Origin: Amphiura filiformis
Taxonomy: Eukaryota > Echinodermata > Ophiuroidea > Amphilepidida > Amphiuridae
Direction: 5' to 3'
Assembly: GCF_039555335.1 (NCBI RefSeq)
Contig: NC_092635.1
Location: 50,302,052 to 50,366,051 of the forward strand
DNA length: 64,000 nt
Below, one piece after another: positions 27,201 to 39,200 of this stretch. Made by a program: the position numbers and the translations under genes. Under the pieces are notes generated by a model. That model worked only from the letters and a program-made list of their open reading frames with translations, was not told the DNA's origin and searched no databases. The stretch's first letter is position 1. The number at the start of each line of letters is the position of its first letter.

Positions 27201-30200
27201 CATGTTATGTGATCTGTTGAATGGGTTTTTTTTGTACAGATGAATAAAGAAAGAGAAGCATCAAATTTGCATAATCCTCATGGTTTTTATAGAGACACAT
27301 TCCATGCATATTCTTCATAAGTGTTGTTTTATCACTTGTGTCTACCAAATTATGCACAGTGTTGGGTGTCCCCTGCATTATATTTTTGTTTTGGGCTTTT
27401 AAAGTGCACAGTGAGAATTACAGAAAGATTCCAGAAAGTTTTCTCTTTCTCAAAGGGATGAGGCTAATCCCTTTAAAATCCACACCCCCACTTGGGAAGA
27501 TTTTGAGACACCAACCAAATTCAACAGTTGAATGAATTCCAGATCCAACCATTTTTGGCACTTTAAAACAAAATTGTCTAATTTCAGGGCAAATTGTGTA
27601 AAATCCAACGAGATATTCTTTTAAAAAAAAGAAATTCTTGCAGGAAAAAGAAATTCCTCCTCGATTGAACATAATTTATGGAATTATGTTTGTATCTTCC
27701 ACAGGTGGTACGTTGATTTTAAATAGCCCATTGAATGCCATAAGGCTAATGAAAGTCAATTCCCAGTTTCCCGTTACATTATTTTTCATGACTGTGTAGG
27801 TGACCATTTCATTATTCATTATTCATTATTTTATACCATTTCATTATTGCATCTGTTACAGGTGTAAACCAATAACTACCCATGTATACATGTGATAAAT
27901 CACAGTTTGTAGTTTACAGATGTAGTTTACAACCACATGAAGGTGATTGTACAACTATTATCAAAAGTTTCACAATATTTTTTGCGGGATGAGATCAGAG
28001 CAGATCAAAAAGTGCGGGACAGACAATTGAGTAGGTATTCATTAATAATTCATTATTAACCATATACCATGCTCCCACTGCAAAGAAAATCCCTGAAAAT
28101 TAACAGAAAGAGATTTATGATATATTTAAAACCACAATTATTTATTTGTATGTTAAAGTTTGTTAGAAATCAACATTTTATTCAAAATAATGAAATATTT
28201 GGCCCGCAAATTGTTTTGAGCGGAGTAGGGTAACGGGAAACTGGGAATCGACTTTCATTAGCCTAATGGATTGTGCTTGCATCTTTGCTGCATGGCTGTC
28301 TGCTTCTTTATTCATCTGTGGCCTTTTATCATTTGTTTATATATATATTTTTTTCAGACAAAACTGAAGGTACAATTCCTCTCTATTTAGAAATTGATCA
28401 GTATCAAGGAGCCTCAAAAGCAATTTTTTGACATTGTCTACTCTCTGGTTCTGTGATTTTTCAATCACATTCTTAATATTGACTCTTGATCTAATAAAAC
28501 AAATATGTTGAACACAAGTTACAAATCTTCCCCGTTTGGTTTACAATTGTAATTTTTTGTTAACTTTTTTCCAAACTTGCTTAAATCAACCATGAATGAA
28601 TGAAATTTTGCAGCCTGAGATTTTTTTTTCTATTTCAAATCTCTGATAGAAGAAAACATGTTTAATGTTCATTGATTGATTTTATGTAGACTTTGTTTGT
28701 TTATCCTAGCAGGTAGAGAAATCTTGATCAATTGTGCAGAATAACAAAAGTTATATAATAAAAAAACAGACGTGGATGTGAAAGTGAAAATTTGATTACG
28801 TCACAATTCAGGCCTCAAAATAATTTTCGAATTTTGGGAGCTACTTTTGAAAAAAATTATCATGTATCCTGGTAATTTTAATTTAGGGAGCTACTTTCAG
28901 GCTTTTGGTGGCTAAATACCCTAAATTCCCATTTTACTTTTGAGCTACAAGCCTCAAAATAGTTTCCTCTCATGGCTACTCTCTTTTAAAAATCACCCCC
29001 GTAATTTAATTTTTGAGGGCTATTTTGGCATTTTCTGGGGAAATCATCTTTAGCCCCTGTGTATTTGAGTGCTGCCACAATTGCTGTCAGATGCTTTCTT
29101 GTTTTTGATTTATACTAAAAGATTTATACTAAAAAAATTTTTAATCTCTTGCAGTGCTAGCTACTAGTGCTACTTGTTTTAACCTTGCAAAAGGGATGTT
29201 TTTATGCTCCCGAAACGTCGGTTGTTTTGTCTTTTTAACCCTAAATTTTGGATGTTGTTGTACATATTAAACAGTTTTTAACAATAAAAGAACTTAGTAA
29301 TATCCAGAAATGTCAAATATATAATGGCTCATAACAGTTAAAAATATTTTAGTATCTTGTATTTCAAATGGTACATGATGATGATTTTCACATTAATTGT
29401 GACACAAGCTGACCCACTCAGAATCAACCAAAAGTTGACAATAATGAGACTGAGATGCAAGCAAAAATAAAGAAGCAAAAAGCAATACAAAATATTTTGA
29501 AAATGGATATATGCAAAACAAAAAGTTCTTAACTTTGTAACCTTGTCAGTGACTTAAGGATTTCACCATCGTAATGCTTTGATAATGAGCAAGTTAGTAA
29601 TGGAATAACTGAATTTTCAGTATATCCGACTTTTGCCTGAGAGTGAATCGGATTGTGTCACAATTATTGTTGTACAGGGTTTCTATAAAAGTATTGTCGG
29701 ATTTTAATGCCTGAACCAAACTGATCTGAATAGTAATAAAACAGCATATTTTTTTTTAATTTTTAAAATTGACCACCCTGTACTAAATGTAAAAATTACA
29801 TCTGAGTTTTAAATCCATTCTACAATAATAAATCATTTGAACATGCATTGAACAATACATGCCTGATACTTGCTGCTTGATGAGCCGGTATAGATCATGA
29901 TTGCTTCATGAAATTGATCCAAAACGAGGTATTCAAATATTAAAAATTCAAAAAGTATATGATAATGAATACTATCTCATTACCAAGTTGCGTAGATTAT
30001 TCACTCCTGTTTGGTTTAGGGATTCCGATTGTGAGATATGAGAATTTCTGACAGTAAAGTACTTTCAGAGACACCCTGTAGTATTTAATTAATTGATTTA
30101 TGTTTTTTTATATTATCCTGTCATTTTCTGTGATGCATATAGTAATACTAAGGCAAAAAAAAAGAAAAAAAAAAAAAAGGTTTGTCTCAGGACCTTTTGG

Positions 30201-33200
30201 CTAAAAAACTATGTGCTATGCTTTAAAAAAACAAAACAACAGGCTATGTCCGATGCAATTTTTTTTTGCAATGTTTTACTCAGGGGCTTTTTATTTAGCA
30301 AGAACGCCACACCAAGTTACATGCCTTACGAAAACTATTCTAACCGTCACTTCCTAAACCTCTAACCTATGCTCTAACTAAACCCTAACCCTGAAAAATA
30401 TGCTAAATAATTAAAACCCTTAAAAACTTGCAAAGTTCTGAAAAATCATGATCACATGGCGTGCCGTGGCGTGACAATGTCAATGGTGCAAAATGGGTAA
30501 TGTCAATGGTGCAAAATTCAGCACCCCAAATGTTGATGTGCGCCACTAATTTACCGCTATTTTATCCTGCATTAAAACATCACCGTAAGTAAGGAGTACA
30601 AAATGTTGACTTTTATTTGTTGAGGAAACGCCAATATTTATTTGGCATGACATATTTCTCTGCTATACCGATATGAAATCGAGAAGTAAAATTTTTCCAG
30701 AGTCGGGAGAGATCTATATTGTCCTGCTATTTCATTTTCAGAGCCGTTACTTGCACGATGTTTCAACAGATCGGTATTTAGAGAGCGAACGATGTGATAC
30801 AGTTCGTGGAGTATTATTTTTGACATTTTTTCTTAAATGGTCGTAAATTGTTTTGTGTTTTTTTCTTAGTAACAACTGATTTTATCATTCAAAAAAAAAA
30901 ATAAATAGAAATGTGAGTTAAAAAATGTGAATTTTTCTGGAAAATTAGAAATTCTAGCCAAAATGTATGTCTTCCAATCCTTTGAGAGTTCATTTTAAAG
31001 ACATTGACACTTAGGTTTCAGAAACTATATCGAAGTACATGCCAAATTGTGAAATTTGTAGCATACAAAGTGGACATAGCAAGGTCTGATTCCAAGCTTT
31101 AGCTCTGCTCACTGTGTGCACCCAAGTAAAGAGCAAACTTTTCCAGCTTTTTAAGGCGTTTTAATTTTTGTTGTGACAGGCAAGATTTTGAGTACCAGTG
31201 CTGCTGCTGCTCTGTATGAAATATATAATGTTAGATTAGGACCAATGAGTCAGGATTATAGTTGGAAGATAGTTTGACTTTGGCAGAAGACAAGTTTAAA
31301 AAATATTCAAAATGCAAAAATTTCATAATTGTAACTTTCCATGACCACATTTGGAATGAGCATGAAAAATGATTTAAAATGAGTACAAACAAGCCTAGTA
31401 TTGGTTCAGCGATTCTTGAGATAACTATTGATATTTTGAGAAAATATCTCAAAACTTGGGACTTTTGGAAAGAGTCAGGATAAAAATAAAGATACTTTGG
31501 CTTCAGATTAGTATTCAGGAAAAACTTGATGGCAGGTATAAATACGTATTTAGGGTGACCACATTATTTTTTGTATTATTGTCTGTATCATTTGAAGGAA
31601 ATTCATGACTTTGTGGCGGAGGATACGCATCTTTCATATCTTCCGCTTGCCCATTGCTTTGAGAGATGCATGCAGGTATGTGTTTGGTGGAGCATCAGCC
31701 GCTAGCAAAACTAGTCTGGCTGTCTACCAGCACTGTGAAGAAAGTAGTGCTGTATGGAGCTGTATCCATCACCAGCGAAATTAGGTGGCTATCTACTAGC
31801 ACTGTGAAAGAAGTAGTACAGGATATCCCCAGATTGCTTAACCATTTTTTTATTTCAGTTTTATTTTCTGTACAGGAATAATTGGCTATTCCAGTTATAA
31901 TCCATACATTGGTTGTGGAAGACATGACCTTAGTCTTTCACACAGACAGGGTGTTAGCTAACCACCCATCCACCTGTTATTTTGGATGGTCAGTTTGTTC
32001 ATGGGACATGCAAAATTAATGCCTGTGACATTTGCTAAAGTCTAGAAACAATGCATGAATAAGTTTTGTGAACTCAAAATAAGACCAGATTAAAAAATCA
32101 AGGCAATAGCTATTTGAAGTGACTGAAACTCCAGAAGGGACATTATTCTGTTTTATGTTTACAGGGTCAAATTTAGACAGGCAGTTTTGGTGAAAATGAG
32201 GGGCACTTGTCAAATCCGAGCTAAGACCCTGCAAACAGGGAGTGTGAATTTCGAATGGGGTTACCTGTATGGGTGACTCCATTTTAATTCACACCCCCTG
32301 TGTGGAAGATTAAGGTCATGTCTTCTATAGGGGGTGTATGGATTTCAACCAGAATACCTCATATCTGGAGGTGCTGAGGAAATTTAACCTACAGCTAATG
32401 CGTGGTTTATGGTGCTGGTTTCTTTTTCTATTCTGAAGGAAATTTACCCACTAACAACAAAGGATACTCATGTTTCCTATCTGCCTCTAGCTCATGCATT
32501 CGAAAGGAATGTACAGGTATTGATACGTAGTTAAGACAAAGTTAACCATGTTATTTTTTATATTATCTGCATCATTTAAAGGATACCCATGAATTCACTC
32601 CAGCGGATACTCACATTTCATATCTCCCACTCGCCCATGTGTTTGAGAGAAACGTGCAGGTATGTGTTGTATGTGTGCAGCTATATTAGCTACTTGCACA
32701 GTAATAATGATATAGTAATTGACACTTTGTGTGGTATTGTTTTCCCCAATTGTTTGCCCTAGCCGGCACTTAATATCTCTATAAAGGATGTACATGCGTC
32801 GTATCTTCCATTGGCTCATGTATTTGAGAGGTGTATGCAGGTAAGGCGGAATGCGAGTTTTTGTTTCAGGCATTGTGAATGCATGTGAATGCATTGTGAA
32901 GGCATTGTGAATGCATTGTGAAGGCTTTGTGAAGGCTTTGTGAATGCATTGTTTTGTCACCTTGTACTATAGGGATGATACCTGATTGTACATACTTTTG
33001 TGTTATACTGTATAAAGATAGTGGAACAACAAGTTTCAATCGGCTAGAGTGGTGGATTAAACGGTACCCTACGCTACCTGTCAGAAGGTGGAGGTTGTTC
33101 CCAGCACTTGGCAAAAATCTTTGATATTTTTGGTTCCAGTTAGTGCCAGTAGTGACAGGTCGATACTAGTTTGTATTGGATTATTTCTGACACAATAGTT

Positions 33201-36200
33201 TAATCAAACTTGACCAATCTTTGATTCAAAATTCAAAATCACTCAATTTCAATTTCAACTTCATTCTTTTTTATGTAGTAAGTACTAGTAAACAGTTACG
33301 CACAATAACCATTTATCATGTTTCTGAACATTACATTTCAATATTTAATTGGTCTTAAGGTAGTACTACACCCCTTGATAAATTTGTGACTAATTTTACA
33401 TTTTTATCAAAAAATAATAACACACTGGTAACAAACAAAGTTTTAGAGGCAAGGAATCCAGTTACTACACTGGAATTTCAGTGACTAAAGACAAGTGGTA
33501 CGTTATTTATGATAAGAAAAGAGGTACCGATAGAATGTACCTCATTTCTTAACATATATAATGAACCACTTGTCTTGAATCACTGAAATTTCAGTGAAGT
33601 AATTGATTCCTTGCCCTATAATATACATAACTTTTGTTACTAGTGTGTACTTATTTTTTGAGAAAATGCAAAATTAGTAACCAAATTTATCAAGGGGTGT
33701 AGTACCACTTTAACGTTGGTAGATTTAGGTACAGATTTTGAAACTGATATTGGCTGTAAATACAAAAAGTGAGAACCACCCATAGATTGCTGTTCCAAAA
33801 CAAGTCAATACCAGGAGTAATGGAATAGCTTACATGAACTTATGAAACAGTGTGGAAAAAACACAGTGTAGTATAGGACCAGAAGACAAAATCAGGTATC
33901 ATTCTTTAATACGTAGCATTGTTTCTTTGCCCATTTAATGAGTTCAAAGTCATTCTCCATCATCAAATAATTGTTTGAATATTCATAATTGTTATGTTCT
34001 TTGACTAAATCAAAGATAGGTTTAAGTCATTCATTGTATGGAAATCAGAGGCAGGTTTAAGTCATGCATTGTATGAAAACCTTAGCTGTAAAAAGCAACA
34101 TGGTTACCAATGTCAAACCAACAGATTACTGTTTATATTGATTCTGTATGTGTTCTAGCCATATCATGGTTATGGCATTGTTTGCTGTAATATCTCAAAC
34201 ATGTGAAAGCATTTACAACAATTGACTTTCTCCTGCCCCATTTGGACCATAACAACTGGTTTATTCTTCTGGCTATATCAAACCAATAACATGGATGTAG
34301 GACTTTTTAAAGGATATTATATATTTACCTAATTCAGGATTTTTATTGGATGCGTTATGCATTTTTTCAGGCCCAAACTGCCCGTCCATAAAACAGGTTG
34401 AGAAATTTTCCACCTGTCTACTTTTGAGATCACCCGTCTAAAGACGGGTGGACGGGTCTGTGGCTAACACCTTGATTCATACCAAGTTTTACAATCCAAT
34501 GTATCATAGGTTTTGAGAGATTGCCTGCAAATTCATGTAAATTATGGGGTTGTTTCATGAAGACCCTATCTGCAATAGCTGGCAGGTGTCAAAATTGTAC
34601 ATAAACTGCTCAAATAAAGAAAGTCCGCACTTATGCAACCCGTCCTACACCAAAATCTGATCTTGTTATGACAATTTGATTGATAAAGTCGTGTGCAGAA
34701 TCTTGTAAGCTCCAATTTGATACACAGCACGACCATTGACATAGCCCGAAACAGCCGTTAGGTCATATCTATCGCATCATGCCCTAGTATTCATCAGTAA
34801 AACACTGTAGCAATCCATGCGTTTTAAATTAACAATCGAATAAAGCGCGCACTTGGGATAGTCGACATGGGTTCATCGTGGGCAAGTAAGCTTGACCACA
34901 TATAGCCACGCTAAGCAATTTCGACCGTGTGTATCGTTTTGATTTGCAACTTTTGAAAATGCACCAAATGCCATAAACTGTATCAGTCTTTGTCACTTTT
35001 GAGTGTTTGGTAGCAAATTTGGTATCAAATTGGAGCTAACAAGATTCTGCACACAACCGTATCAATCAAATTTTCATAACAAGATCAGGTTTTGGTGTAG
35101 GACGGTTTACATGATTGCGGATTTTCTTTATGTGAGCAGTTTATGTGTACAATATTATGTAATGCAGAAATTGTCAAATGTTTATAGGGCAGCTATTGCA
35201 GAGAGGGCTTTCTCAATGTTAAACCTGTCAGTCCTTGGGATTGTGTCACGTTGTATTTTAACTGCTCAGTGCCAGAAGTGGGTAAGTGCAATAGCTGCCA
35301 TGTGTAGATTAGTACAATATACTGTGTGTAAATTGCCAAATGTTCACAGGGCAGCTATTGCACTTACCTTCTTCTGGCACTGAACAGTCGAAATGTTGAT
35401 TCATAATTTCTATGAACAATACATAAAAAAAGATAAATCATCAAGTACATTATTCAGATTACTTGGCATTTATTTTTTGATGGAGTTATGATAAATTTTG
35501 ATAATTTGCTGTGACTGTATTCTGCTTGAGTGAGAGAGAGAGAGAAAAGCAATTGTTGCATGTTCCGAATTGGATTAAAAAAAATCTTTACAAGCTCTTG
35601 AACATACTTTAGTTTTGATGTGTGTGTAAGAAATGTGTTTTGCATCGCATGTTTAACCTATATCAAAGTTCATTTGCACGTTTTGCTGATGTAGTACATC
35701 TAATGCATTAATACAGAAGTGAATTTGGCTAATTGAATCGTGTCATGAGGTATTTGTACCTCATTCATTGAGCAAGCCATGTAGCGTCACATGACCATGG
35801 CATGGTTTGGTTCTCCATGCAATAAACATGTTTGCATCAGCAAGTGCAAAAGGACCTTATTGTTAACTGTATTGTATTCCTGTTAATTCTATGTTGGGCA
35901 ATCAAACAATGCTATAAGGTGTTGTCTGCATACTATCACACCATCTGTTCATCCCCTTTCCTGAACAAGGTAAGTGTGCAGGAAAAAAGGGATTTCTCAT
36001 ATTTGTTACAGGTGTTTCTAGTTTAATATATGTGCTTTTGCTTGAATCAGATGTTTCTAGTTTAGTAGCTGTGCTTTTGCTTGAATTATTTCATTTGTTC
36101 ATCATTCAGGCATGATGACCATTTCGTTCCTTTGTTTCATTTTTTTATTGCATAATTTATCTTAAGTTGCTTACAGTATTTTTGTAAAAGAAATAAACAA

Positions 36201-39200
36201 GAGTTTAAAAATCATATAATATACTCTGTACAATGCATTTATTTGGCCATTTTATGAGATAGTTTGGTATATCAGAATTTTGTGGCATGAAACAAATGTA
36301 ACCAAATTTCCACTGTTGAGAACTCTTCTAGATAGCTCATTAGATTATATGACATGATTTATCATATTTGTAATTAACAGCAAAATATATTAGATAATAT
36401 TTGCAATATATATATTTATATATATGACATGATCTGGTCCATGGGGGCAACAGGTGGCAAATTTAAAATTGAGATCAAGGCAAAAATATGAAATAAAAAA
36501 CAATAAAATACATAAGAAAATACACATAACTTTAGAACAAAGTATGCTAGACCCTTGGTGTTTACAGTATGATAGCCTAATATTTCTTTAAGGTAATGAT
36601 TATAGTAACTAACTCAATTTTCAAAAATGCCTCCTATGGCCCCCATGGAGCAGATCATGTCACATATTGTATATTGCCTAAAGTGGTGTTAATAATCTCC
36701 AAATCTTGTCATCTAGTAATACAGCACAATTATGTTTAAAATCAGAAATTAGCCATTTTCAAGGCAGAACATACTTAATCATTTAATAATTTTGAAATGG
36801 GTGCCAAGGTTTTTTCAGAATAATAAAGCTTCTTTTACAATGATTCGTATTTCATTAGTTCTTTTGTTTAAAAAACAAGCTTGCCACTCGAATGCATGAA
36901 AATGTTCATTATTTAATTTTCTTTTTACATTTTGACTGTTTTGAGTTTTAACCATGCTGTGATTGCCATTGGTCTACCTTGTGCAACTTATGCATGATAT
37001 AATCTTTTCCTGTGAACTTTTGACGAGAGTGTTTTAATGTACATTGTGCATTTACTGCGCTGTTTCTGATTGGCTGCTGAAGCGATCTGCTGTTATCGAG
37101 TGGAAATTTATGACTGAACTTGTGCGCCATATATGCGTTGTTAGCCTTGACTTTGGAACATCACAACTGATAGTTTCACTTGTCAAATGTTTACAGCAAA
37201 ATTTTTAATAGAATAATTGATTTTGGCTCAAAAATTGTCCCAATTTACAGATTTCTAAAAGTTACACTTCTATTGCCTCCCCCATTCCTTGAAACAGTTT
37301 GAAGTGTTGAGCGTTGGAGGTCGTATGGGATATTTCCAAGGAGACGTGAAGCTACTTACCGATGACTTGCAAGCATTGCAACCAACTGTGTTCCCATGTG
37401 TACCACGTCTTATGAACAGGATTTATGACAAGGTTATGTCTGGTGTCAACAGTTCTGGCGGTGTTAAGAAGGCACTCTTTAACTTTGCCTACAATAAGAA
37501 GAAAGCCGAAGTCTTGCGGTAAGCTCAGCCTGCCCTAATATGGTAAAAAGGGTGTATCTTATATGTACATCACTAAAAGTTCGTTCATACTACCACCGCA
37601 TTTGCGATGCGTTGCTTTGCGATGTGCTGCGTTGTCGCACTGCATCGTACTGCAAAATACTGCATTGCGATATCGCAATAAAGTTTAATACATTTTAACT
37701 TGGAAATGCGACGAGTTGCGTTGAGTTGCGGCAAAAGTAATCGATATATCGGCATCGCAAATCAACGCATCGCAAATGCTGTGGTATTATGAACGGACCT
37801 TAACATCACTAACACTTTGTTTTGCCATGGTTGAGGTTATTGTTTTTTAATGCTCTCACAAGATAAAAGGATGTAAACAATAATGCTGGTTTTTATACTT
37901 TCCTGTCGCTTACCGCTTTGCCGCTCTGACGATGATTTTGCTTTGCTGCGCAGTCGCACCAGAAATGCTAGCAGTGACCAGTGGCAAGCTGATATATCGA
38001 TCACTCCACCGCTTTGCCCAAGCGGCAGCATTGCTAGGAGTTGAATTCAAGTCAACTTGGAGCAGTTCCGCTCTGACGTATGAGAACACATTTTGGAGCG
38101 GTGCAGAGTGGCAACATTAGTCATGCTGCTGCCGCTACATAGTCGGGCAGCAAACTACCCAGTTTTTAAGGCCCGTGGCCTTTTAATGAAGACAATGTGC
38201 CACATATCCTAGCATGTTGTTTGGGTCCCAAGTAACATATTTATACATGTTTACAAAAATCCAGATGCAGCAAAAGGCGGCCATCTTGTTTTTTAAAATG
38301 GCGCCCATTTTGGCAAAATATTTCCAATATTTGTCAAACTGCCCCTTCCCAATGTGATTTTATTGGCACAGTAGTGATTGTTTTAGGCTTGTTATAGTAG
38401 TTTTGTCATGTTGGCATGTAGTAGCACCAATATTAATGATTTACAAATTCAAAATGGCTGCCAAAAATTCAAAATGGCTACCGAAATCAATTTATTTCCT
38501 TCAAACATACAATAAGCCTACAAGCCTGGTAACATATGAGATTGGACACGTGACATGAATATTAAAATAATAACACACACAAATCCCATACTTAATGCAC
38601 ACCCCACACCTTTACACCCCGAATATTTTGTATATTATTTTAAAGTGCCACAGAAAATGTATCAATAACGTTTTCTTGGCTCATACGGGTATCCTTTATA
38701 CAAGAACAGTTGGTGGTGCTAGTTTGGGCTACAGGCTGTATTACTAATCCATAAGCACATGGCAGCAGGGGGTATGTGGTTCTTCAAAAAAATTTGAACC
38801 ATTTAAGGACAATTTTGCCCAAATGTGCCCAGTTGGTTGCACTGGTCTCCACTGAAAACCCACCCATCGATATACCAAAATCGCTGAACATCTTCAACAT
38901 CTTCAAACAGGAAGACCCCCAGGACATGGCATTGGCCTAGTCCTTCAAGAATGACTCTCGGCTTGAGAAGTTTAAAACTATACTAGTACTGTGACTAGTA
39001 TTGAGGCAAACCTCGGCCTTCGGCCTCGTTGTTCGGCTTCAATACTAGTCACAGTACTAGTATAGTTTTAAACTTCTCAAGCCGAGAGTCATTCTTGAAG
39101 GACTACATTGGCCAGACATTGAGAGGTATTGAGGGGTATTGAGAACAGGGTAAAAGGTACCGAGTGGTCCCAGAAATGGTTTATGGGTCCCGGGGATGGA

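Noticed and set aside
29190..29240. ctcccgaaacgtcggttg as a Penelope-like element or hammerhead ribozyme trace
   Set aside because: The wording resembles such elements, but I could not find a complete ribozyme core or any coding remnant nearby.
32595..33114. Open frames on the minus strand rich in HNAFT repeats
   Set aside because: They are the reverse of gate exons 9c/9d and of a short gtgaatgcatt repeat.
35003..35383. 126-residue open frame
   Set aside because: It spans the arms of two caatagctgcc-family repeats, so it is repeat sequence read by chance.
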